This document shows, in pieces, positions 37,533 to 45,717 of a stretch of 64,000 nucleotides of DNA. Positions within the stretch are counted from its first letter, which is position 1; each line of letters opens with the position of its first letter. A program made the translations under genes and the position numbers. Source of the stretch: Okeania sp. SIO1I7 (GTDB lineage Bacteria > Cyanobacteriota > Cyanobacteriia > Cyanobacteriales > Microcoleaceae); the NCBI GenBank assembly GCA_010672585.1, contig JAAHGF010000019.1, positions 97,473-161,472 of the forward strand. Direction: 5' to 3'. The notes under the pieces are model-generated. The model worked only from the letters and a program-made list of their open reading frames with translations. It was not told the origin of the DNA and searched no databases.

Positions 37533-40244
37533 GTGGCAGTAGCAGTAGAGAATTTACTAACATCAGAAATCTTAAAACCTGCTCGTTACCTTGGTAATGA
37601 GTTAGGAGCTTTCCATAAACCTTGGGACGACGCTCAAGTCCACTGGGTACTAACCTATCCAGAAGTTTATGAAGTAGGAGCTTCTAATTTAGGACATATA
37701 ATTCTTTATAACATCTTAAACTCTCAACCAAGACAACTATGCGACCGCGCATATTTACCAGCTCCAGACTTAGCACAAAAATTACGAGTTACAGATACCC
37801 CACTATTTGCTGTTGAATCAAGGCGATCGCTCACTGAGTTTGATATTTTAGGATTTAGCCTCAGTTATGAATTAGGAGCCACAAATATTTTAGAAATGCT
37901 AAGTTTGGCAGGTATTCCCCTAACTTGGCAAGAACGACAATTAACGTCCCACTCTCCTCAAGCACAACAAACCTATCCCTTAATTTTTGCAGGTGGTCAA
38001 ACAGCAACTTCAAACCCAGAACCTTATGCAGACTTTTTTGACTTTATTGCTTTAGGAGATGGAGAAGAGTTACTGCCAGAAATTGGACTAATAGTTGAGC
38101 AAGGGAAAACTAATGGATTAACTAGAGAAGAATTATTGTTAGATTTAGCCCAAATTCCCGGGGTGTATGTGCCACAATTTTATCAAATGGCTAAAGATGG
38201 CTCTGTATTCCCCATTAGTAAGGATGTGCCAGAAAAAATATTGCGCCGAGTGGCCGCTCCCATGCCAGCTTATTCTATAGGTTTAGTTCCTTATGTAGAA
38301 ACAGTCCATGACCGACTGGTAATAGAAGTACGACGTGGCTGTACCAGAGGATGTCGCTTTTGTCAACCAGGTATGTTGACTCGACCAGCAAGAGATGTAG
38401 ACCCAGAAGAAATAGTAGATACTATCGAAAAGGGTTTGAGAGCTACTGGACATAATGAGTTTTCTTTACTTTCCCTAAGTTGTTCTGATTATCTGGCATT
38501 GCCAGCAGTGGGCACTGAAATTAGAAACCGCCTCAAAGATGAAAATATTTCTCTATCTTTACCAAGTCAACGAGTTGATAGATTTGATGAAAATATTGCC
38601 AATATTATTGGTGGTACGAGGCAAAGTAGTCTGACCTTTGCACCAGAAGCAGGCACCCAAAGAATGCGGGACATTATCAATAAGGGGTTGACAAATGAAG
38701 AACTTTTGCGAGGAGTCAAAACCGCTTATGAACAAGGTTGGGATAAGGTTAAGCTCTATTTTATGATTGGTTTACCTGGTGAAACTGATGCGGATGTATT
38801 AGGTATTGCAGAAACAGTTAATTGGTTACAACAAGAGTGCAGAACTAAAGGTCGGAAGAAACTACAGGTGACTCTGACAATTTCCAACTTGACTCCAAAA
38901 CCTCATACACCTTTTCAGTGGCATTCTGTCTCAGTAGCTGAATTTGAACGTAAGCAAGAATTACTAAAGGCAGAATTTAGAAGAATGAAAGGTGTAAAGG
39001 TAAATTATACCGATGTTCGTATCTCAGCAATGGAAGACTTTCTAGGTAGGGGCGATCGCCGTCTAGCATCTGTAATTCGCCGTGCTTGGGAACGAGGAGC
39101 AGGAATGGACTCTTGGTGGGAAAGTTTGGATAAAGCTTTTGCTGCATGGAGTGAAGCTATTGCAGAATCAGACTTGAGTTGGAAATATCGCCAAGTAGAA
39201 AATGGTGAGTGGAATGTATTTAAAAATACAGAAAATTCTACTGAAATTACTTCCGCTCAAAACTTATCATCTCTACTTGACCAACCTCTACCTTGGGACC
39301 ATATAGAGACTGGAATTAATAAAAATTGGCTAAAAGAAGATTTGCATAGAGCTTTAGCAGCAATAACTGTTCCGGACTGCTTTTTTGCAACTTGTTCTCA
39401 TTGTGGTGTATGTGGTCCCGATTTAGGTCATAATATTGTAGTTCCGCCTTTGCCTATTCCAGAATTTGATGGTCAATTTGTGCCAAACCAGAATAAGGTA
39501 CAACGTCTACGAGTTTGGCTAGGTAAGTTGGGAGAAATGGCTTTGGTTAGTCATCTAGATTTAGCTCGACTATTCGCTCGTGCAGTTCGTCGCAGCTCTA
39601 TACCTATTGCTTTTACAGGAGGATATCATCCAAGTCCACGAATTATTCCGGCTAGTGCTTTGTCTTTAGGAACAACTAGCACAGGGGAAATTGTGGATTT
39701 TGAGTTGACAGAACGAATGGATGTGGTAACATTTCAAAATAAACTGGGATCTGCTTTACCAAAAGATATACCTATATATAAGGTTGAAGAAGTAGAGGTA
39801 AAGAGTCCTTCTGTATCTCAGATATTGGAGAAAGCAGAATATATTTTGAAGGTCCGGAAAATAGCTGAATCTTCAGAAAATTTAACAAAAGATTTCTACA
39901 ATCAAACAACACAAGAAAAGCTAAATTGGCAAGAGTGGGTAGAGGCAATTAATAATAGTGAATCAATTCTGTGGGAACAAACCACAAAATCGGGTAAAGT
40001 AAAAGTTATTAACTTACGCGATCGCTTATTTGAGTTGGAGTTTATAGAGTATCCAACCACTGATATTTTTTCTTTAGAAACGAAATGGGATGTTAAAACA
40101 GATGGCATTATTCGTTATGTGGGAAGTTATCAGAATGATGGAACTTTACTACGACCACAACATATAATTTATATGCTGGAACAAGTAAGCAAACAGGAAT
40201 TTGAATTACTGCATATTCACCGGAAAAAGTTGTTTTTGAAGTGA
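37533..40244 (+). CDS. Radical SAM protein (TIGR03960 type) fused to a DUF2344 domain
   Basis: 903 residues. It opens with a B12-binding-like Rossmann region (~30-200; LGFSLSYELGATNIL, IFAGGQTATSNPEP, GDGEELLPEI). The radical SAM barrel carries the 4Fe-4S motif CTRGCRFC near residue 270 (VRRGCTRGCRFCQPG). A Cys cluster CSHCGVC follows near 620, and a C-terminal DUF2344 domain (KLGEMALVSHLDLARLFARA, GYHPSPRIIPASALSLG) runs ~660-850. The reaction is unknown; a tRNA or rRNA modification role is suspected from its linkage to rne. Start is GTG at 37533 (MAVAVENLL), with no clear Shine-Dalgarno sequence. The order radical SAM, rne, rnhB is conserved in cyanobacteria (recall). Confidence 0.88.
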   Translation: MAVAVENLLTSEILKPARYLGNELGAFHKPWDDAQVHWVLTYPEVYEVGASNLGHIILYNILNSQPRQLCDRAYLPAPDLAQKLRVTDTPLFAVESRRSLTEFDILGFSLSYELGATNILEMLSLAGIPLTWQERQLTSHSPQAQQTYPLIFAGGQTATSNPEPYADFFDFIALGDGEELLPEIGLIVEQGKTNGLTREELLLDLAQIPGVYVPQFYQMAKDGSVFPISKDVPEKILRRVAAPMPAYSIGLVPYVETVHDRLVIEVRRGCTRGCRFCQPGMLTRPARDVDPEEIVDTIEKGLRATGHNEFSLLSLSCSDYLALPAVGTEIRNRLKDENISLSLPSQRVDRFDENIANIIGGTRQSSLTFAPEAGTQRMRDIINKGLTNEELLRGVKTAYEQGWDKVKLYFMIGLPGETDADVLGIAETVNWLQQECRTKGRKKLQVTLTISNLTPKPHTPFQWHSVSVAEFERKQELLKAEFRRMKGVKVNYTDVRISAMEDFLGRGDRRLASVIRRAWERGAGMDSWWESLDKAFAAWSEAIAESDLSWKYRQVENGEWNVFKNTENSTEITSAQNLSSLLDQPLPWDHIETGINKNWLKEDLHRALAAITVPDCFFATCSHCGVCGPDLGHNIVVPPLPIPEFDGQFVPNQNKVQRLRVWLGKLGEMALVSHLDLARLFARAVRRSSIPIAFTGGYHPSPRIIPASALSLGTTSTGEIVDFELTERMDVVTFQNKLGSALPKDIPIYKVEEVEVKSPSVSQILEKAEYILKVRKIAESSENLTKDFYNQTTQEKLNWQEWVEAINNSESILWEQTTKSGKVKVINLRDRLFELEFIEYPTTDIFSLETKWDVKTDGIIRYVGSYQNDGTLLRPQHIIYMLEQVSKQEFELLHIHRKKLFLK

Positions 40245-40256
40245 TATAAATTAAAG

Positions 40257-40583
40257 TAAGCATTCAGCAGTCAGCCATCAGCTATCAGCTATGTAGATGT
40301 CAAAACTTTGACAAAAAAATGTCAAATTGTGGCTCAAATAATAATTGACGACGCTGTTTATCTAATAAATATTAAACTAAAACCATGGTAATAATTTAAG
40401 GTATAAACAGCTCAGAAAGTAATCTATTGAAAAGTAAGCATTTACTGCGGAATGCTGCGCAAACAGCTATGAGCAATAAGACTCAGATGAGTGTAGTAAG
40501 CTCTAATTTGGCGTTAATTAATAAACTATTATCTAAAACCAAAAACAATAGCTGATTGCTGATGACTGACGGCTGAATACTTA
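40257..40583. mobile_element. 327-bp element with 36-bp heptamer-built inverted ends
   Basis: Left end 40257-40292 (TAAGCATTCAGCAGTCAGCC...) and right end 40548-40583 (ATAGCTGATTGCTGATGACT...) are inverted repeats matching at 32 of 36 positions. The interior carries CTGCGGAATGCTGCGCAAAC (~40448-40467). No coding frame and no clear target duplication were found. End fragments of the same type occur at 16316, 17638, 20520, 27793, 33040 and 63435. Confidence 0.65.
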
Positions 40584-41273
40584 CATTGAAAGATTGCATA
40601 AACCAGATATTAATTACCTAAGTAATACCAAGCATGAAAAAATAATGCTATACTTGTGTCAAACTTCAACTATTAAGTAAATAACACAAGTAGAATTACT
40701 TCTTTGAGCTTTATTAGCAAGTTGATGTGAATAATTCACATTTTTACTTCTCCCCCACTCCCTTACTCCTCTACTTTCCTACTCAAGAAAGTGTAGCAAA
40801 ATTTATTAAATTGGTATTAAGACGGTGTATATTTAGAGCAAAAATAGAGTAAAAATCAAATTTCGTAAATTAAAGATATCCAATGGAAGTTAAATATTAC
40901 AACTTGATTAGTTGTGATAACGTATCCTGACGATAAAATTTAATTTACCTAATTGTAAGTGCCTAAAAAATTAAATAGTTTCAACTATTTAATAAAACAG
41001 ATTGAAAAATGAAGATTTGTAAAAAAAATGGATTGAATTTAGTGTGAATAATTGAAAATAACGTAATATATAATAACTTGGTGAAACTATTCAAATTGGT
41101 AAGAGTAAACTGAAGCATAAACTACTCAAAACCAGACCAAGCACGATCAAAAAAAAGAAGAAAAGTTCACACAAGTATTGCAGTTAATATTCAAGATTAC
41201 AAATAACCTAAATAACACCAAAGGTGACTTAATCTATAGCGCCACATTTTTATTAAGCAATTGAGGGAATTGA
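40584..41273 (+). promoter_or_regulatory. Long AT-rich region upstream of rne
   Basis: About 690 bases of very AT-rich DNA between the inverted-end element and the rne ATG. RNase E genes generally have long autoregulated 5' leaders, so part of this is probably leader (knowledge of the family). A purine/pyrimidine-biased CCCCCACTCCCTTACTCCTC lies near 40750. No strict consensus promoter or ORF was seen. Confidence 0.4.
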
Positions 41274-43325
41274 ATGCCAAAGCAAATAATAATTGCCGAG
41301 CAACATAGAATTGCTGCGGTATTTTCTGAAGACCAAATACAAGAACTTGTCGTTGCTACAGGTAGCCATCAAGTTAGTGATATATATCTAGGAGTTGTAG
41401 AAAATGTACTACCAGGGATAGATGCAGCATTTGTAAACATTGGAGACCCAGAGCGCAACGGATTTATTCATGTTAGCGATTTAGGGCCATTAAGATTAAA
41501 ACGGTCTTCCGGTGCAATTACAGAACTACTGACACCCCAACAAAAAGTCCTAGTACAAGTGATGAAAGAACCCACTGGTACAAAAGGACCACGCCTAACA
41601 GGCAACATAACTCTACCAGGCCGCTATTTAGTCCTAATGCCTTATGGACGGGGTGTTAACCTATCCCGACGTATTCGTTCTGAAAGTGAAAGAAATCGCC
41701 TCAGAGCATTAGCAATTTTAATCAAACCAGCAGGAATGGGACTCTTAGTCCGTACCGAAGCAGAAGGGATGGAAGAAGACGCCATTCTAGAAGATTTAGA
41801 ACTATTGCAGAAACAGTGGGAAACAGTCCAAATGGAGGGCAACTCCAATAGAGCACCCGCACTACTAAATCGTGATAGTGACTTTATTCAACGAGTGCTG
41901 CGAGATATGTATAGCACAGATGTAAATCGAATTGTAGTGGACTTAAATGAATCAGTAAAGCGAGTCAAAAAACACCTGCTTAACTGGAGCGGAGGCAAAC
42001 CACTACAAGTTTTAATCGACTATCATAGCGATCGTATCCCTATCCTAGAATATTTCCGGGTTAATGCAGCCATTCGAGAAGCTCTTAGACCTAGAGTAGA
42101 CTTGCCATCTGGTGGTTACATTATTATCCAACCGACTGAAGCACTAACTGTGATAGATGTCAACTCCGGTTCTTTCACACGCTCCGCTACAGCTCGCGAA
42201 ACAGTACTTTGGACAAATTGTGAAGCAGCCACAGAAATAGCCCGTCAGCTACGCCTGCGTAATATTGCTGGGGTGATTATTGTGGACTTTATTGATATGG
42301 ACTCACGGCGAGACCAATTGCAAGTTCTTGAACACTTTAATCAAGTTCTTAAAGCTGATAAAGCCAGACCTCAAATAGCCCAATTATCAGAACTGGGGTT
42401 AGTTGAGTTGACTCGTAAACGCCAAGGTCAAAATGTATATGAACTTTTTGGTCACACTTGTCCTAGCTGTAATGGATTAGGACATTTAGTTCGTTTACCA
42501 GGGGAATCAGAAATTCCCATGGAGGAAGTTAATTTGCCTTTGGTTAGTCGTACCCCAGAGGTCGAAGAAACTATGAGACCAACTATTGCTCCTCCAACTT
42601 TGGTAACAGCAACTCAAACTTCTACTGGGGAGACTACACAAGGATATCAAGAAGTAGAGTCTACTACTCATTCCTCAGATTTAGAATTGTTGAATCACCC
42701 TAGTTATCAAGAATCTAACCGACGGCGACGACGGCGACGAGTAGGAGTCGGTGAAACAATGCAAGATGAATCATTAGAATTGCAAGAAAGAGAAATGGGC
42801 ACAGATATGGAATATCCTATGCTTTCAGAAGGATATCCACTAACAACACCTAATCGACGCCCGGGAAGAGAGATAATTAGACCTATTACTGAACCTCCAG
42901 AGATAGTGAAAGTAGAAATGACGCCTGATGAGCAAGATGTGTATGCTTTGATGGGTATTTCTCCAATCACACTTTTAGAAGAGGGAACGGTCAAAAATCC
43001 TAAATCAGTAATTATTTCTATTCAGGAACCTGGGGAGAATAGTGTTAGAGAAACAACAGAAAAAAAAGAAGATGTTGAGCTTGAGTCAGTAGTAGAGTAC
43101 GAAGAGGAGAATGACGATGAAGATCCACAATTAGAGGAGGTTGACTCATCAATGTCTTTAGAGGAAGAGGATCAAATTAATTTTGATAGTGAAGATGAAC
43201 ATGGTCAGTACGAGGCAGAATTGAGTGATTCAGATGTCGATCTAAGTTCAGATAGCAATGATTCTGATGACTCAGGGCCGATTCGACGCCGTCGCCGTCG
43301 TTCTTCAGCAACCACAGAAGAATAA
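41274..43325 (+). CDS. rne: Ribonuclease E/G
   Basis: 683 residues. This endonuclease acts in mRNA decay and rRNA processing. An S1 RNA-binding domain (~35-115; IYLGVVENVLPGIDAAFVNI, GFIHVSDLG), the RNase H-like and 5'-sensor regions, and the DNase I-like catalytic part with the metal Asp in VIDVNSGSFT (~294) and DFIDMDSRRD (~338) are intact, as is the zinc-link CPSC (~399-402). The C-terminal ~280 residues are acidic and disordered with two arginine runs, RRRRRRVG and, near the end, RRRRRRSSA. In cyanobacteria that terminal arginine-rich motif is known to bind polynucleotide phosphorylase. The ATG has GAGGGAATTGA upstream, a usable ribosome binding site. Confidence 0.95.
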   Translation: MPKQIIIAEQHRIAAVFSEDQIQELVVATGSHQVSDIYLGVVENVLPGIDAAFVNIGDPERNGFIHVSDLGPLRLKRSSGAITELLTPQQKVLVQVMKEPTGTKGPRLTGNITLPGRYLVLMPYGRGVNLSRRIRSESERNRLRALAILIKPAGMGLLVRTEAEGMEEDAILEDLELLQKQWETVQMEGNSNRAPALLNRDSDFIQRVLRDMYSTDVNRIVVDLNESVKRVKKHLLNWSGGKPLQVLIDYHSDRIPILEYFRVNAAIREALRPRVDLPSGGYIIIQPTEALTVIDVNSGSFTRSATARETVLWTNCEAATEIARQLRLRNIAGVIIVDFIDMDSRRDQLQVLEHFNQVLKADKARPQIAQLSELGLVELTRKRQGQNVYELFGHTCPSCNGLGHLVRLPGESEIPMEEVNLPLVSRTPEVEETMRPTIAPPTLVTATQTSTGETTQGYQEVESTTHSSDLELLNHPSYQESNRRRRRRRVGVGETMQDESLELQEREMGTDMEYPMLSEGYPLTTPNRRPGREIIRPITEPPEIVKVEMTPDEQDVYALMGISPITLLEEGTVKNPKSVIISIQEPGENSVRETTEKKEDVELESVVEYEEENDDEDPQLEEVDSSMSLEEEDQINFDSEDEHGQYEAELSDSDVDLSSDSNDSDDSGPIRRRRRRSSATTEE

Positions 43326-43360
43326 ATAGAATTTGCTAGTGGTGCAACTGTAATGGTATA

Positions 43361-43418
43361 GGGAGTGGGGGAGTAGGGGAGTGGGGGAGTAGGGGAGTAG
43401 GGGAGTAGGGGAGTAGGG
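43361..43418 (+). repeat. Octamer tandem repeat (GGGGAGTA type)
   Basis: About seven units of GGGGAGT(A/G)G follow the rne stop. Similar G-rich octamer runs occur at 44604-44630 (GGGGAGAT x3) and 58603-58650 (GATGGGGG/GATGGGGA). Confidence 0.85.
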
Positions 43419-43600
43419 CACCTGGAGTGGAAAAACTGAAATACATCCTCTTTCTTTTAATTGGATCTGAGGTAATTTGTCCCCAGTTCAATCAATACCA
43501 TTAGGGTTGCAGGACTGCCCAGAATTTATATTTATCTATAATCTAGGTTCTGTAAGGGCTTGATTGTCAAGCCCTACTGGCGAACAATCTACTTTTTAAC

Positions 43601-43757
43601 TATAGCAGTGTACGCTGGTGTATTTACAAATTACAGGAACTACCCAGTATCTAAAAGTCTGATACTATTCCTGCGAAATGTCGCAAACGGTTTTTTATTC
43701 CCCCTATTGACTGTTGCCTGCGCGTTTGCGCCAACATTCCGGACTGAAAGCGCTATA
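43601..43757. repeat. Inverted-end repeat, TATAGC family, copy 1 (157 bp)
   Basis: The left end TATAGCAGTGTACGCTGG and the right end GCGCTATA are inverted. The interior has GCGAAATGTCGCAAACGG and TGTTGCCTGCGCGTTTGCGC. Copy 2 at 45364-45500 has the same order of blocks (ATATTTACAAATTGCAGGAG, AAAAGTCT, TGTTGCCTGCGCA). Confidence 0.7.
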
Positions 43758-43791
43758 GAATGTGTCACAAATATTTATCAAATTGATATAA

Positions 43792-44430
43792 ATGGTATAC
43801 CCTATTGATATAATTGACTCTACTTCTTTACCTTTCACTGCGGGTGTGGATGAAGTAGGGCGTGGAGCATTATTCGGACCTGTAGTGGCAGCAGCAGTAA
43901 TTTTGCCAGAATTGGATGATTTGCCATCCCCTATAGCTTCCCTTTATCAGGGAGGAGAAGTAACAGATAGTAAAAAATTAACAAAAAAGCGTCGTAGTCG
44001 TTTGGCTAGTGAGATTCAAGGAATAGCTTTAGATTGTAAAATTGGTATAGCTTCCGTGCGCGAGATTGACCGTTTGAATATTTTACAAGCTTCTTTATTG
44101 GCTATGAAGCGGGCTGTTCTTAGGTTAAAATATCGGCCAAATTTGGTTTTGGTTGATGGGAATCAGCAAATTAAAGACTTGTCTATACCTCAGAAGGTCA
44201 TTGTTAAGGGAGATAGTAAGTGTTTGGCGATCGCTGCTGCAAGTATTGTGGCTAAAGTTTGGCGAGATACATTGATTATACGTTTGGCAAAAAAGTATCC
44301 TGTTTATGACTTGACAAATAACAAAGGTTATGGTACTCCTAAACACAAGCAAGGAATATTAAATTATGGGCGATCGTCTCAACACCGTCTCTCATTTAGT
44401 CCTTGTCAGCTTTCCTTATTTACTATTTAA
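43792..44430 (+). CDS. rnhB: Ribonuclease HII
   Basis: 212 residues. It cleaves the RNA strand of RNA-DNA hybrids and single ribonucleotides in DNA. The RNase HII signature GVDEVGRGALFGPVVAAAV holds catalytic D20 and E21. The others lie in VLVDGNQ and in the KGDSKCLAIAAASIVAKVWRD segment. It ends with the typical NKGYGTPKHKQGI...HRLSF motif. The ATG at 43792 lies in AAATGGTATACCC without a good ribosome binding site. It follows rne in the conserved cyanobacterial order, but with a repeat-filled spacer. Confidence 0.95.
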   Translation: MVYPIDIIDSTSLPFTAGVDEVGRGALFGPVVAAAVILPELDDLPSPIASLYQGGEVTDSKKLTKKRRSRLASEIQGIALDCKIGIASVREIDRLNILQASLLAMKRAVLRLKYRPNLVLVDGNQQIKDLSIPQKVIVKGDSKCLAIAAASIVAKVWRDTLIIRLAKKYPVYDLTNNKGYGTPKHKQGILNYGRSSQHRLSFSPCQLSLFTI

Positions 44431-44603
44431 CTTTAGAAATTATACACAACTAAAGCAAACACTAGGTCCCCCAGCATTTTTCTGGATAAATTTAATTTCA
44501 CTTTCTTTAATGGCTTGTTAAAGAGCTTTTGAGGTTATTTAGAACAGTTTTACTAACTTCTCGTTCAAAACCTACTGGAGTGACACAGCTAAAATAGTGT
44601 GTT

Positions 44604-44630
44604 AGATGGGGAGATGGGGAGATGGGGAGG
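44604..44630 (+). repeat. Octamer tandem repeat (GGGGAGAT x3)
   Basis: Three GGGGAGAT units just outside the left end of the element at 44647. It has the same character as the runs at 43361 and 58603. Confidence 0.75.
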
Positions 44631-44646
44631 CTTGAAGTTTGGATAT

Positions 44647-44931
44647 AATTAGGGTTTGCTTATGGAAGTCTTTTAGTAGAGGTAGGAGACAGGAGACAGG
44701 AGACAACCCACCCCTAACCCCTCCCAGGAGGGGAGGGGGAGACAGGAGAAATGTGTCGGGAGCGAGGAGGTAGGAGTAACAATTTTCCCTCAATTTTTCT
44801 GTCCGAAGGTTTGCCTTTTATGCGTGCCTTTTTGAAGGTTTTAGACTAAAACAAACGTACTTTTGGGGAATCTAAGAAGGCTCAAACCTTTACTTGTCAA
44901 TGGTTTGATAATTAATCAGCAAGCCCTAATT
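44647..44931. mobile_element. MITE-like element, family 2, copy 1 (about 285 bp)
   Basis: The ends AATTAGGGTTTGCT and ATCAGCAAGCCCTAATT are inverted repeats. The interior matches copy 2 (57590-57872) in order: GTAGGAGACAGGAGACAGGA, CAACCCACCCCT, a CCCAGGAGGGG palindrome, GAGACAGGAGAAATG, GGAGTAACAATTTTCCC, and TGTCAATGGTTTGAT near the right end. AATT is present at both outer edges in both copies and is either part of the ends or a target duplication. No transposase. Confidence 0.75.
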
Positions 44932-45717
44932 ATAAAAATATACTGTATAACCGGATTCTATATAATAGAAAAAAACTGGGCATTAAAAGAGAAATCTGAT
45001 TTGAAAACTCAGATTATGAACGTCAATTTATCACATAACAAAGTACCAAAAACATCAGTGGATGGTTCACTATTTATACTCTATAAATCATCATAATTTA
45101 ACTGATACGGGAACAAAATTAAATTGAATAAATTAAGCATAAATACTTGATAGAATCAGATAATTAGCCAGCATCATTCCCTACTGACTACTGACGATTT
45201 GCTCTTTACAGTAAGCTTTTAAGTGCGGAATTTAGGTGAGAAAATCAGAGAAAATAGATGATAAAATCTGAATCAAAAAGTCTCAATAAAGTGATGGTTG
45301 AAATTCAAAATAAATTGGAAATTGAGTTAAGCAAAGAGGCAATAAAAAGAATTATCAAAAAGCTATAGCAGTGTGCGCTGGTATATTTACAAATTGCAGG
45401 AGATGCCCCATAGCTAAAAGTCTTATATGATTCCAACGGAGATGCTGCGCAAACGGCAATTTATTTCCCATACTACCTGTTGCCTGCGCACAGCGCTATA
45501 AACTATGAAATGAAAAATAATTAAGAGAGGAATTAATAAGACTCCTAATGAATAGGAATAATCAGAAAAAACAACTTTGACAACTTTTCAAAGCCAAATA
45601 ATTAATTTCCTGGGATTTAATGAAATTTAAGTAATCGAAAATAAAGAGAAAATATTATTTAACCAAAAATTAATAAAGTGCGTCTATACTAAAAATCAGT
45701 ATCAAGAAAAGAATGCG
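44932..45717. other. Spacer upstream of the RTX protease
   Basis: AT-rich. It contains repeat copy 45364-45500 and a possible promoter start at 45577 (TTGACA followed by a weak TAATTA about 16 bases on). No gene was seen. Confidence 0.5.
45364..45500. repeat. Inverted-end repeat, TATAGC family, copy 2 (137 bp)
   Basis: TATAGCAGTGTGCGCTGG at the left is matched by CCTGCGCACAGCGCTATA at the right (15 of 18 positions complementary). The centre has GATGCTGCGCAAACGGC. Partner of 43601-43757. Confidence 0.75.

Larger units (their letters stand above)
43326..43791. other. rne-rnhB spacer with repeats
   Basis: It holds the octamer run 43361-43418 and the inverted-end repeat 43601-43757. A plus-strand frame over the latter has no gene character and is the repeat itself. 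Confidence 0.6.

Noticed and set aside
43560..43808. 82-codon open frame before rnhB
   Set aside because: It coincides with the inverted-end repeat 43601-43757, has no ribosome binding site and overlaps the rnhB start.
44602..44793. Minus-strand frame with a PPLLGGVRGG-like peptide
   Set aside because: It is the translation of the family 2 MITE; the equivalent frame at 57567-57782 is the other copy of the same element.
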